DNA from: Streptomyces violascens
Lineage (GTDB): Bacteria > Actinomycetota > Actinomycetes > Streptomycetales > Streptomycetaceae
NCBI RefSeq assembly: GCF_014649955.1
Contig: NZ_BMUA01000007.1
Location: 62,001 to 126,000 of the forward strand
DNA: 64,000 nt
Direction of reading: 5' to 3'
This document shows positions 34,140 through 42,613 of the stretch, in pieces. The translations under genes and the position numbers were made by a program. The stretch's first letter is position 1; every line of letters begins with the position of its first letter. Under the pieces are notes generated by a model that worked only from the letters and a program-made list of their open reading frames with translations, had not been told where the DNA came from and made no database searches.

Positions 34140-34260
34140 GAAAAGTCGGGCTCCTGGGGCTGCGCCCCAGACTCCCGCGGGGGCTCCGCCCCCTGCACCC
34201 CCGTTCGCTCCTGAACGGCGCTCGTCCTCGAACTCCCCCAAGGCCTCAAGGGCCAGGGGA
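34140..34260 (+). repeat. dispersed intergenic repeat, family 1, copy D
   Basis: CTCCTGGGGCTGCGCCCCAG, then GGGGGCTCCGCCCCC, then CCCCCGTTCGCTCCTGAACGGCGCTCGTCCTCG, the same order of blocks as copy A. The whole gap 34099-34403 has no gene; it holds this copy and family 2 copy 2. Confidence 0.7.
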
Positions 34261-34309
34261 CCCCCATGACAGGCTAAATGCCCGGTGCGGGCCGACAAGA
34301 ACGGTGCTG

Positions 34310-34352
34310 GGGGCGCGGGGAACTGCGCGACCGGCCACCCACAGCCCGCAGG
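34310..34352 (+). repeat. dispersed intergenic repeat, family 2, copy 2
   Basis: GGGGCGCGGGGAACTGCGCG followed by ACCGGCCACCCACAG and CCCGCAG, matching the element at 1352-1395 with few differences. It lies in the same order and orientation relative to the family 1 copy as at the left end of the window. Confidence 0.65.
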
Positions 34353-34403
34353 CGGGAGGAGGGGCCACCGGGGTCGGGCGGAGCCCCGGGGCACGTCGGC
34401 GGG

Positions 34404-34982
34404 TCAGCGCAGCGAGGGGTGGTCCAGGGTCGTGGCCTGGGCCGGGACGGACAGGGCTCCCAGGCCGAAGGGGTAGTCGTGGAGCTTGCGCCAGACCCCG
34501 TCCGGGCCCTGCTCGTAGAGGGCGAACCCCTCGCACACCCAGGACGCCGAGAACCCCGACAGGGACTCGTACGCCAGATCCATCGCCGCCTCGGAAATAC
34601 CGTGCGCCACCGTCACGTGGGGGTGGTAGGGGAACTGGAGCTCGCGCACCAGCGGCCCCGCCTCGTCCCGTACCCGCTGCTGGAGCCACGCACAGTCGCC
34701 CGCACCCTCGACCACCTTGACGAAGACGACCGGGGACAGGGGCCGGAACGTCCCGGTGCCCTCGAGCCGCATCGCGAACGCCCGGCCCGCCGCCGCGACG
34801 GCGGCCAGGTGCGCCTCGATCTCCGGCAGGCACTCCGCCTCGACCTCGTGCGGCGGAAGCAGGGTGACGTGTGTGGGGATGCCGTGCGCGGCGGGATCCC
34901 CGAAGCCCGCGCGCCGCTCCTGGAGCAGGCTGCCGTACGGCTCCGGGACCGCGATCGAAACGCCGAGCGTTACGGTCCCCAC
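34404..34982 (-). CDS. 2H phosphoesterase / 2'-5' RNA ligase family protein
   Basis: A 192-residue protein with the two H-x-T motifs of the 2H phosphoesterase superfamily: IPTHVTLLPPH near residue 40 and YHPHVTVAHG near residue 130. Members open 2',3'-cyclic phosphates or ligate RNA ends. The GTG at 34982 has GAGGAG seven bases upstream. It lies 113 bases downstream of trpS on the same strand and may be co-transcribed with it; the functional link to tRNA charging is speculative. Confidence 0.85.
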   Translation of the reverse strand: MGTVTLGVSIAVPEPYGSLLQERRAGFGDPAAHGIPTHVTLLPPHEVEAECLPEIEAHLAAVAAAGRAFAMRLEGTGTFRPLSPVVFVKVVEGAGDCAWLQQRVRDEAGPLVRELQFPYHPHVTVAHGISEAAMDLAYESLSGFSASWVCEGFALYEQGPDGVWRKLHDYPFGLGALSVPAQATTLDHPSLR

Positions 34983-35095
34983 GTCGTTCTCCTCATGGTC
35001 TCGGTCGGATGCTGTCTGCTGTGCAGTGTGAGTGTGACGGGATTGCCGTCGGCTGACCAGAGCCCCTCGGCAGGGCTCCGGCCGGGCCGTCCGGT

Positions 35096-36118
35096 TCAGT
35101 GCTTGGCGGGCAGCAGGCCGACCCTGTCGTACGCCGCCGCCAGCGTCTCGGCAGCCACCGCGCGGGCCTTCTCGGCGCCCTTGGCGAGCAGCGAGTCCAG
35201 CGTCTCGGGGTCGTCCAGGTACTGCTGCGTACGCGTGCGGAACGGCGTGACGAACTCCACCATCACCTCGGCGAGGTCCGTCTTGAGCGCCCCGTACATC
35301 TTGCCCTCGTACTCGGCCTCGAGGTCGGCGATCGTCTTGCCGGTGAGCGTGGAGTAGATGGACAGCAGGTTGGAGACACCGGGCTTGTTCTCGGTGTCGT
35401 ACTTGATCACCGTGTCCGTGTCGGTGACCGCGCTCTTGACCTTCTTGGCCGTCGTCTTCGGGTCGTCGAGCAGGTTGATGAGGCCCTTCGGCGTCGACGC
35501 CGACTTGCTCATCTTGATCGACGGGTCCTGGAGGTCGTAGATCTTCGCCGTCTCCTTGAGGATGTACGGCGCCGGGACGGTGAACGTCTCGCCGAACCGG
35601 CCGTTGAAACGGTCGGCCAGGTCGCGGGTGAGCTCGATGTGCTGGCGCTGGTCCTCGCCGACCGGGACCTCGTTGGCCTGGTAGAGCAGGATGTCGGCGA
35701 CCTGGAGGATCGGGTACGTGAAGAGGCCGACGGTCGCGTTGCCCGCGCCCTGCTTGGCCGACTTGTCCTTGAACTGCGTCATCCGGCTGGCCTCGCCGAA
35801 GCCGGCCAGGCAGTTCATGATCCAGGCGAGCTGGGCGTGCTCGGGGACGTGGCTCTGGACGAACAGCGTGCAGCGCTCGGGGTCGAGACCGGCGGCAAGG
35901 AGCTGGGCCGCGGCGAGCCGGGTGTTGGCGCGCAGCTCGGCCGGGTCCTGCGGAACGGTGATCGCGTGGAGGTCCACGACCATGTAGAACGCGTCGTGGG
36001 ACTCCTGCAGCGCCACCCACTGGCGGACCGCGCCGAGGTAGTTGCCGAGGTGGAACGAGCCTGCGGTGGGCTGGATTCCGGAGAGCACGCGGGGACGAGT
36101 CGAGGGCATGCTCACCAT
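35096..36118 (-). CDS. trpS: tryptophan--tRNA ligase
   Basis: A 340-residue class I aminoacyl-tRNA synthetase that charges tRNA-Trp. GIQPTAGSFHLGNYLGAVRQW includes the HIGH-type HLGN motif, FVQSHVPEHAQLAW is a typical TrpRS block, and KMSKSAST is the KMSKS loop. The length matches short bacterial TrpRS. ATG codons at 36118 and 36109 are both possible. Upstream is a repeat-rich gap and no T-box or leader peptide was found. Confidence 0.95.
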   Translation of the reverse strand: MVSMPSTRPRVLSGIQPTAGSFHLGNYLGAVRQWVALQESHDAFYMVVDLHAITVPQDPAELRANTRLAAAQLLAAGLDPERCTLFVQSHVPEHAQLAWIMNCLAGFGEASRMTQFKDKSAKQGAGNATVGLFTYPILQVADILLYQANEVPVGEDQRQHIELTRDLADRFNGRFGETFTVPAPYILKETAKIYDLQDPSIKMSKSASTPKGLINLLDDPKTTAKKVKSAVTDTDTVIKYDTENKPGVSNLLSIYSTLTGKTIADLEAEYEGKMYGALKTDLAEVMVEFVTPFRTRTQQYLDDPETLDSLLAKGAEKARAVAAETLAAAYDRVGLLPAKH

Positions 36119-36189
36119 TCTCTCAGGTGCGCGGGGTCGGCCGGAAACCCCGCGCTTGTGACCGGCCCCACAGCGTGACCCACCCCCAT

Positions 36190-36470
36190 CTCAGATACAG
36201 GGGCTCCGCCCCCGGGCCCCGCTCCTCAAACGCCGGAGAGGCTGAGTGGGCTGCTCTCGACTGCGGACCGTGCGTGGTTGCTCGCTCCCTCAAGTTCTCG
36301 GCTTCGCTCGAACAGGGGAGTCCCCCATCGCGGCGGAGCCGCACATGTCACAGCCCCGGGCCCCTAACAGCGCCCATGCCGGCCGGCACCGGAGCGCTTC
36401 AGCCCGTCCGGCGATTGAGGACGAGCGCCCTTCAGGCGCGAACGGGGTCTGGGGCAGAGCCCCAGGACCA
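36190..36470. repeat. dispersed intergenic repeat, family 1, copies E and F (inverted pair)
   Basis: Within the gene-free stretch 36119-36529, GGGGCTCCGCCCCC followed by CTCCTCAAACGCCGGAGAGGCTG (36195-36245) is a short plus-orientation copy. The same sequence returns on the minus strand at 36404-36470 (CCGTCCGGCGATTGAGGACGAGCGCCC, GCGCGAACGGGG). The pair flanks about 160 unrelated bases. No gene is visible between them. Confidence 0.65.
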
Positions 36471-36529
36471 CCGACTGGCCGCAGCCGAACGACACCCCCG
36501 GAGGGTCTCGGGAAGGGGCGGGGTGGGGA

Positions 36530-37801
36530 TCAATCCAAGGGCAGGCCGGGCGCCGGGTACGCCGACAGCAGGTCCGCCACCTCCGCCCGGATCGTCGACA
36601 GGGCCGCCTCGTCGCCGGCGCGCGCCGCCGTCACCCCCCGGTCGATCCACTCCGCCACCAGCGGCATGTGCGAGACGTCCAGCCCCCGCGACGTCAGCGA
36701 AGGCGTACCGATGCGGATCCCGGAGGGGTCGAAGGGCTTCCGGGGGTCGTACGGGACCGTGTTGTAGTTGACCACCAGACCCGCCCGGTCGAGCGCCTTC
36801 GCCGCCACCTTCCCCGGCACGTCCTTCGGCGTGAGATCCATCAGGATCAGATGGTTGTCCGTGCCGCCCGACACGAGGTCGAAGCCCTGGGCGAGCAGCG
36901 CCTCCGCGAGGGCCCGCGCATTGGCCACCACCTGGTGCGCGTACGCGCAGAACGCCGGCTGCGCCGCCTCGTGCAGGGCGACGGCGATCGCCGCGGTGGT
37001 CTGGTTGTGCGGGCCGCCCTGGAGCCCGGGGAAGACCGCCTTGTCGAGGGCCTTCGCGTGCGATTCCCGGGACATCAGCATCGCGCCCCGCGGACCCCTG
37101 AGAGTTTTGTGGGTGGTGGTCGAGATGACGTCCGCGTACGGGACCGGGGACGGGTGGGCGCCACCAGCGATCAGGCCCGCGATGTGCGCGACGTCCGCGA
37201 CGAGCACCGCGCCCGCCTCCCGCGCGATCTCCGCGAACGCGGCGAAGTCGATCGTGCGGGGCAGCGCCGTACCGCCGCAGAAGATCAGCTTCGGGCGCTC
37301 CTTGAGGGCGATGTCGCGCACCTCGTCGAAGTCGATCAGGCCGGTGTCGGCGCGCACCCCGTACTGCACGCCCCGGAACCACTTGCCGGTTGCCGAGACG
37401 CCCCAGCCGTGTGTGAGGTGGCCGCCCATCGGCAGGGCCATGCCCATCACGGTGTCGCCGGGCTCGGCGAACGCGAGGTACACAGCGAGGTTGGCGGGCG
37501 AGCCCGAGTACGGCTGGACGTTGGCGTGCTCGACGCCGAACAGGGCCTTGGCGCGGTCGACGGCCAGCCGCTCGACCTTGTCGATGTTCTGCTGGCCCTC
37601 GTAGTAGCGGCGGCCCGCGTAGCCCTCGCTGTACTTGTTCTGCAGTACCGTCCCCGAGGCCTCAAGGACCGCCGTCGAGACGTAGTTCTCGCTGGGGATC
37701 AGGCGCAGGGTGTCCGACTGGAGCCGTTCCTCGGCGGCGACGAGCGCGGCCAGCTCCGGGTCGGTGGCAAGCAGGGCGGGGTGGGAAAGGGGAAGGCTCA
37801 T
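36530..37801 (-). CDS. glyA: serine hydroxymethyltransferase
   Basis: A 423-residue PLP enzyme converting serine and tetrahydrofolate to glycine and methylene-tetrahydrofolate, the main one-carbon entry. LRLIPSENYVSTAV, YYEGQQNIDKVE, PYSGSPANLAVY and the PLP-lysine segment STTTHKTLRGPRGAM are all present. The ATG at 37801 has GGAGG seven bases upstream; a longer frame to 38092 crosses the riboswitch and is not coding. A ZTP (pfl) riboswitch lies just before the ribosome-binding site, linking expression to purine and folate status. Confidence 0.95.
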   Translation of the reverse strand: MSLPLSHPALLATDPELAALVAAEERLQSDTLRLIPSENYVSTAVLEASGTVLQNKYSEGYAGRRYYEGQQNIDKVERLAVDRAKALFGVEHANVQPYSGSPANLAVYLAFAEPGDTVMGMALPMGGHLTHGWGVSATGKWFRGVQYGVRADTGLIDFDEVRDIALKERPKLIFCGGTALPRTIDFAAFAEIAREAGAVLVADVAHIAGLIAGGAHPSPVPYADVISTTTHKTLRGPRGAMLMSRESHAKALDKAVFPGLQGGPHNQTTAAIAVALHEAAQPAFCAYAHQVVANARALAEALLAQGFDLVSGGTDNHLILMDLTPKDVPGKVAAKALDRAGLVVNYNTVPYDPRKPFDPSGIRIGTPSLTSRGLDVSHMPLVAEWIDRGVTAARAGDEAALSTIRAEVADLLSAYPAPGLPLD

Positions 37802-37825
37802 GGCGTCCTCCGGGGTCCGTTGACA

Positions 37826-37935
37826 GGTTCCCGGGGTGCCCAGGCGGGCGGCACCTCGTGCGGCAGGCCGCGCACGGCTCCCCCGGGGTCGCTTCCCCGC
37901 TCGCCAGTCGCCGTGCGTACCGAACACCCTACCGG
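37826..37935 (-). promoter_or_regulatory. ZTP (pfl) riboswitch upstream of glyA
   Basis: On the minus strand the glyA leader reads CGACTGGCGAGCGGGG, AAGCGACCCCGGGGGAGCCG and, after a variable stem, CCGCCTGGGCACCCC (37837-37847 for the conserved CCGCCTGGGCA). These are the conserved blocks of the pfl motif, which senses the purine intermediate ZTP/ZMP that builds up when 10-formyl-folate is short. Family knowledge: it usually stands before glyA, folD or purH and turns them on. The glyA ribosome-binding site follows about 30 bases after the aptamer, so control could be of translation. Confidence 0.85.
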
Positions 37936-38030
37936 CCACCTCCGACGGCAAGGTTTCTTCGTCCGGCATCCGAGCGACGATAGAAGAGGGCACCACCAAC
38001 GCCCCATGCCGCATGACGATCGGAGAACCC

Positions 38031-39248
38031 GTGTCGACACACGCCGTGACCGAAGACGCCATCCGTTCCGCCGAGGCACACAGTGCGCACAACTACCATC
38101 CCCTGCCCGTCGTCGTCGCCTCCGCCGAGGGCGCCTGGATGACGGACGTCGAGGGGCGGCGCTATCTCGACATGCTGGCCGGCTACTCGGCGCTCAACTT
38201 CGGCCACGGCAACCGCCGGCTCATCGACGCGGCGAAGGCCCAGCTGGACCGTGTGACCCTGACGTCGAGGGCGTTCCACCACGACCGCTTCGCCCAGTTC
38301 TGTACGGAGCTCGCCGAGTTGTGCGGCAAGGACATGGTGCTGCCCATGAACACCGGGGCGGAGGCGGTGGAGACCGCCGTGAAGACCGCCCGCAAGTGGG
38401 GCTACAAGGTCAAGGGCGTACCGGACGGGCAGGCGAAGATCGTGGTCGCCCGGGACAACTTCCACGGCCGTACGACCACGATCGTCAGCTTCTCCACCGA
38501 CCCGGAGGCCCGCGCGGACTACGGCCCGTACACGCCGGGCTTCGAGATCGTCCCGTACGGCGATCTCGACGCGATGCGGGCGGCGGTCACCGACAACACC
38601 GTGGCCGTGCTCCTGGAGCCCATCCAGGGTGAGGCCGGCGTGCTCGTCCCGCCGGCCGGATACCTTTCGGGCGTCCGGGAGTTGACCCGCGAGCGGAACG
38701 TGCTGTTCATGGCGGACGAGATCCAGTCCGGGTTCGGCCGCACCGGGAAGACGTTCGCGTGCGAGCACGAGGGCGTGGTGCCGGACGTGTACATCCTGGG
38801 CAAGGCGCTCGGCGGTGGCGTGGTCCCGGTGTCGGCGGTCGCCGCGTCGTCGGAAGTGCTCGGCGTGTTCCGGCCGGGCGAGCACGGCTCGACGTTCGGC
38901 GGGAACCCGCTGGCCTGCGCGGTCGCCCTGGAGGTCATCGCGATGCTGCGCACCGGGGAGTACCAGCAGCGCGCCACCGAGCTCGGCGACCATCTGCACC
39001 ACGAGCTCGGCCTGCTGACCGGCGCGGGCGCGGTCGAGGCGGTCCGCGGGCGCGGGCTGTGGGCGGGCGTCGACATCAATCCGTCGTACGGAACGGGCCG
39101 GGAGATCTCGGAGAAGCTGATGGACCGCGGGGTCCTGGTCAAGGACACCCACGGCTCGACGATCCGGATCGCCCCGCCCCTGGTCATCAGCAAGGAGGAT
39201 CTGGACTGGGGCCTCGACCAGCTGCGCGCGGTCCTGGCGGAGCGATAG
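38031..39248 (+). CDS. rocD: ornithine--oxo-acid aminotransferase
   Basis: A 405-residue class III PLP aminotransferase that turns ornithine into glutamate semialdehyde in arginine catabolism. DMLAGYSALNFGHGNRRL, MNTGAEAVETAVKTARKWGY, FHGRTTTIVSFSTD, LLEPIQGEAGV, FMADEIQSGFGRTGK and the lysine segment ILGKALGGGVVPVSAV identify ornithine aminotransferase. GTG 38031 follows GGAGA and is chosen over ATG 38013. The gene is divergent from the glyA leader. No arginase or other roc gene is next to it. Confidence 0.93.
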   Translation: MSTHAVTEDAIRSAEAHSAHNYHPLPVVVASAEGAWMTDVEGRRYLDMLAGYSALNFGHGNRRLIDAAKAQLDRVTLTSRAFHHDRFAQFCTELAELCGKDMVLPMNTGAEAVETAVKTARKWGYKVKGVPDGQAKIVVARDNFHGRTTTIVSFSTDPEARADYGPYTPGFEIVPYGDLDAMRAAVTDNTVAVLLEPIQGEAGVLVPPAGYLSGVRELTRERNVLFMADEIQSGFGRTGKTFACEHEGVVPDVYILGKALGGGVVPVSAVAASSEVLGVFRPGEHGSTFGGNPLACAVALEVIAMLRTGEYQQRATELGDHLHHELGLLTGAGAVEAVRGRGLWAGVDINPSYGTGREISEKLMDRGVLVKDTHGSTIRIAPPLVISKEDLDWGLDQLRAVLAER

Positions 39249-39260
39249 CCGCCAACTCCC

Positions 39261-40160
39261 TTATGCGGATGGGCAGTCGGATCCCGAGCAGAAGGCGCTG
39301 AGCGCGGTCTTCAGGGTCTGCTCCTGCTCGGGCCACGCCTCGGCGGGAGCCGCGGAGAGTACGGCGTAGTGCTGGCCGCCGGGCGTCAGGAACGCGTAGT
39401 CCACCACCTGGCGCCGGTGGCCGAGCTGCTGGTTGTCGTACGCGTAGACGAGCCGCGCGGCCTGCCGGGCGACCCCGGGCACGCTCGCGTCGTTGCCGAG
39501 GCCGATCTCCTGGTACCCGGGGTTCTTCGCCAGCTCCCCCGAGGTCTGCTTCAGCGCGTCGTACGGGCTCAGGCCCGCCTCGGAGACGAGGTACACCTGG
39601 ATGAGGCGGGTGCGGTCGGCGGAGTTGTAGAAGACCCCCTTGGGCCCCTGGTCCTCGCGGGTCCAGCCCTGCGGTACGTACAGCCTGAACCCCTTCGGAT
39701 CCTGGGCGAGTTGGAACCCGGCGGGCACGGTGGCGCCGGGCGAGGCGGATGCCGGGGCGGAGGGGCTGCCCGTGTCGTCGCCGGTACGGTCCGGAGTACC
39801 GGAGGGCTCGCCGGAGGCGGACGGGCTCGCCTCGACCTTCGGGTGGTGCGTCCCGCCGCGGGCGAGGAGCCAGCCGCCGCCCGCGCCGGCCACCACGACG
39901 AAGACCATCGCCGCCACGACGACGGCGACGGGCACGCGCCGACGGGCACGCGGCTCGGGGAGCGCGGGTGGGACCGGGTGCGCGCCGTCGTACGGGTCGT
40001 AGGGGCCGGGGACCGGGGGCGACGCCTGCGGGACCGGCGGAGGTACGGGCGGTGGAGGCACGGGCGGGGGCGGTGGAGCCGCCGGGGAAGCGGCGTCCCG
40101 TACCGTCTCCCACTTCTGGGTGGCCGCGTTCCAGCGGACCTCGTCGCGACCGCCGCTCAC
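39261..40160 (-). CDS. proline-rich membrane-anchored protein of unknown function
   Basis: A 299-residue protein. Residues 1-70 are cytoplasmic and Pro-rich, starting with VRWNAATQKWET, which resembles a short WW-like or scaffold segment. Residues 76-100 are one membrane helix (VPVAVVVAAMVFVVVAGAGGGWLL). After a Ser/Thr/Pro linker, residues 145-299 form a compact extracellular domain (FQLAQDPKGFRLYVPQGWTRED, SEAGLSPYDALKQTSGELAKNPGY) of a type often found near streptomycete protein kinases. No enzyme motif. It is the last gene of the operon 42328-39261, seven bases after the 127-residue gene. Confidence 0.72.
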   Translation of the reverse strand: MSGGRDEVRWNAATQKWETVRDAASPAAPPPPPVPPPPVPPPVPQASPPVPGPYDPYDGAHPVPPALPEPRARRRVPVAVVVAAMVFVVVAGAGGGWLLARGGTHHPKVEASPSASGEPSGTPDRTGDDTGSPSAPASASPGATVPAGFQLAQDPKGFRLYVPQGWTREDQGPKGVFYNSADRTRLIQVYLVSEAGLSPYDALKQTSGELAKNPGYQEIGLGNDASVPGVARQAARLVYAYDNQQLGHRRQVVDYAFLTPGGQHYAVLSAAPAEAWPEQEQTLKTALSAFCSGSDCPSA

Positions 40161-40167
40161 CGGGGCC

Positions 40168-40551
40168 TCACATCCCGATCAGGTCGCGGACCCGCTGGAC
40201 CAGCGTCTCGCCCGAGGCGAGGAGGCCCGTGAGGGCGGTGGCGCCGGTGAGCAGCTCGCCGAGGCGGGCGAGGCGGCCCGGGGTCGCCTGCCCTTCGGCG
40301 CGGATCTCGTCCTCCGCCCCGGCGAGTTCGGCGTCCAGGGCGCGGGTCTGGTCGTTGCGCACGAGCTGGGCGAGTCCGGCCCTGAACTCGACGATGGCGT
40401 CGAGGAGTTGGAGGTGGGCGTCGTCGGGTGCGGCCGGGCGGTAGACGCTGGACACCTTGTTGTGGTCGCCGACCGAGACGGACCCGGTCACCCCGCTGAT
40501 GTGCACGGATCGCTGGTTCCGCTGCGTATTGCCGTCATCCGGTGTGGTCAT
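40168..40551 (-). CDS. small helical protein with N-terminal RHIM-like motif
   Basis: A 127-residue protein of unknown function. Residues 15-37 (SVHISGVTGSVSVGDHNKVSS) are predicted beta strands with a VSVGDHNKV core. Residues 42-127 are amphipathic helices (QLLDAIVEFRAGLAQLVRN, LARLGELLTGATALTGLLASG). The core matches the RHIM-type pattern of hydrophobic-x-hydrophobic-G-x-x-N-x-hydrophobic and recurs at the C-terminus of the protein encoded just upstream. The ATG is one base after that gene's stop, with GAGGG as ribosome-binding site, so both should be made together. A signalling adaptor role is inference. Confidence 0.75.
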   Translation of the reverse strand: MTTPDDGNTQRNQRSVHISGVTGSVSVGDHNKVSSVYRPAAPDDAHLQLLDAIVEFRAGLAQLVRNDQTRALDAELAGAEDEIRAEGQATPGRLARLGELLTGATALTGLLASGETLVQRVRDLIGM

Positions 40552-40552
40552 C

Positions 40553-42328
40553 TCAGCCCTCGTTCCTGACGGTGTTGTGGTCGCCGACGCTGATCGCTCC
40601 CCGGGAGTTCTCGATCATGACGCCGCCCTGGGCGACGTTGACGATCTTCTGCTCGAACTGCCCGGTGTCGTACCCGGCTTCGTACAGGGCGCTGCGCACG
40701 CCGCTGGTCACCCGGTCCTCGATGGACTTCACGTAACGCCGGTAGTCCATCGCCTGGAAGAGGGAGGCCTCGGGCGCCGCGGCCAGTTCGCGCACCGAGC
40801 GGGCGGGGCCGTCGGGCAGCGCGCGGCCGTGTCCGCCGGTGAGGCGGTGCCAGGTGGAGCCGATCGCGCGGCCCACCACGTGCAGCGAGCGGAACGCGGA
40901 GCCCGGGGTGCGCACGAGCGCCCAGGCCGCCTTGCCCGGCGGGGTGCGGCAGTTGAAGTCGTGGGCCGCACGGTCGGCGCGGAAGAAGTCCTCGCGCAGC
41001 GGGGGCAGGACGTGCGGCGCGATCTCCAGGACCAGCATGCCGCCCTGGGTGTGGACGCGTACGAACACGGTCGTGACGAGGTGTTCCTCCCAGCCGCCGA
41101 CCCGGATCCGCAGGAAGTGCCTGCGCGCCTCGCCGCCCTCCTCCAGGGCGGCGGCGCGGTGCTGCTCGAAGTCGCCGTCGCGGTAGGGGGCGTGGGCGCG
41201 CGAGGGGAGCCCTTCGACGGGCAGGAAGACGTACTCGGTGACTTCGAGCTGGCGCAGCCGGTCGCGTACGGCTAGGGCCTCGGCGGCCACCGTCGGCGCG
41301 GGGATGCGGAGCTGGGCGATGAGGGGTTCGACGATGCGCAGGATCTCGGCGTTGCTCACCCGGGCCGGACGCCGGTCGCCGAGCGACTTGCGCGGGCGCA
41401 GCTGGATGGTGACCGACCAGGGTTCGAACGGGTCGCCCGCGCCGCGGAAGGGGGCGTCGGCGCGGTAGACCGCGAGGGGCGCGTGCTGCTCGACGCGGAT
41501 CATCGCGGCGAGGCGCTTGAGCCGCCCGTTGTCGTTGTTCTGCGCGGGGTCGGCGGCGAAGTCCTGGAAGCCTTCGGGCGACAGCTCGCCCGCCATGATC
41601 CGGGCGAACTGGAGCCGCTGGAGGGCGACGCAGAGTGCGAGCACCGCGATGCAGCCGACGACGCCCCAGGCGAGCCCGGGGCTGAAGCCCTGGCTCGCGG
41701 CGTCGAAGGCGCCGCCGCCGAGCAGCCGGGCGGGGCCGGTGACAGCGGTGGGCACGGAGTTGGCACCCTCGAAGCCGCCGCCGAAGGCGTCGTACCCGCC
41801 GACGCCGCTGCTCCCGTACCGGTACGCGCCGTTGCGCACATCGGAGTCGAACCCGCCGAACAGCGAGATCACCAGGACGACGCCGAACAGCGCCAGGAGC
41901 ACCCGCGCCCACCACCGCAGGAGGAACGCGGGGACGGTGCGGTACCAGGGGGCTGGGCTTGCGGTGCCTCGGATGAGGCGGGCGATGCCGAGCTGGAGGC
42001 AGGGGCCGAGGATCAGGAGGAGGGCGGCCTGGGTGACGACCACGCCGAGTACCCAGACCACCAGGATGCCGAGCGCCCAGGCGATCTCCAGGTTCCGGGC
42101 GCGCAGCGCGTGCGCGAGGACACGGGCGGCGTCGAAGCCGAGGGAGGGGGCGGTGACGCGCTCCTCGTGGACGTACAGCTCGTCGATGACGGCGTCGCGG
42201 TACTCCTCGTCGAGGTAGGTGCCGGCGGCCATGAGGCGGCTGGCCTCGCTGAGCGAGGGGTGCACCGGCGGGAGCCCGCCGGGCTGTCCCGTCGCCTGCG
42301 CCTGCTGCGGCACCTGAGCCTGCGTCAT
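40553..42328 (-). CDS. multi-pass membrane protein with C-terminal RHIM-like motif
   Basis: A 591-residue protein. The cytoplasmic N-terminus of about 80 residues includes LSEASRLMAAGTYLDEEYRDAVIDEL. Membrane helices follow at roughly 82-115, 135-160 and 215-235, with a Gly-rich loop between the last two. Residues 240-575 are a large soluble domain (FEPWSVTIQLRPRKSLGDRRPARVS, TTVFVRVHTQGGMLVLEIAPHVLPP). The last 15 residues are IENSRGAISVGDHNTVRNEG-like, sharing SVGDHN with the next gene product. The ATG at 42328 follows GGGGGAG. No enzymatic motif. It heads a three-gene operon, and a sensor role is only inferred. Confidence 0.75.
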   Translation of the reverse strand: MTQAQVPQQAQATGQPGGLPPVHPSLSEASRLMAAGTYLDEEYRDAVIDELYVHEERVTAPSLGFDAARVLAHALRARNLEIAWALGILVVWVLGVVVTQAALLLILGPCLQLGIARLIRGTASPAPWYRTVPAFLLRWWARVLLALFGVVLVISLFGGFDSDVRNGAYRYGSSGVGGYDAFGGGFEGANSVPTAVTGPARLLGGGAFDAASQGFSPGLAWGVVGCIAVLALCVALQRLQFARIMAGELSPEGFQDFAADPAQNNDNGRLKRLAAMIRVEQHAPLAVYRADAPFRGAGDPFEPWSVTIQLRPRKSLGDRRPARVSNAEILRIVEPLIAQLRIPAPTVAAEALAVRDRLRQLEVTEYVFLPVEGLPSRAHAPYRDGDFEQHRAAALEEGGEARRHFLRIRVGGWEEHLVTTVFVRVHTQGGMLVLEIAPHVLPPLREDFFRADRAAHDFNCRTPPGKAAWALVRTPGSAFRSLHVVGRAIGSTWHRLTGGHGRALPDGPARSVRELAAAPEASLFQAMDYRRYVKSIEDRVTSGVRSALYEAGYDTGQFEQKIVNVAQGGVMIENSRGAISVGDHNTVRNEG

Positions 42329-42583
42329 GTCCTGCTCCCCCGAAGAACGATCGACGTACGCCACATTCCTTCAACTTGCTTCACAAGAAGGGAAGTTGCG
42401 GGCGCAGCCAGGGTGGACATGGTAGCGACGCGATGCAGCGCGCGCCGCCCTGTTCACACCCTCCCCACGGGTTCTCGCGAGGCACGCGGGAGGGGCACAG
42501 GGAGCGCGAAGGGGGCGCATCGGGGGCGGCGGCCCGGCCTTGGGGGCCACGAGCGCGGGGCCGACCGGAAGCAACGGCCGCCA

Positions 42584-42613
42584 TTGACAAGGGAGTTGGT
42601 CTGGACCAATGAT
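42584..42613 (+). promoter_or_regulatory. consensus-like promoter of the deacetylase gene
   Basis: TTGACA (42584-42589), an 18-base spacer and AATGAT (42608-42613) resemble a housekeeping promoter. The expected start site is at or next to the ATG at 42621, which would make the mRNA leaderless. Confidence 0.5.

Noticed and set aside
35037..35095. Separate small gene between trpS and the 2H phosphoesterase gene
   Set aside because: The gap is too short, has no ribosome-binding site and no conserved frame.
37802..38092. Longer N-terminus for glyA
   Set aside because: Family members begin near MSLPLSHPALLATDPE. The upstream frame crosses the ZTP riboswitch and lacks family similarity.
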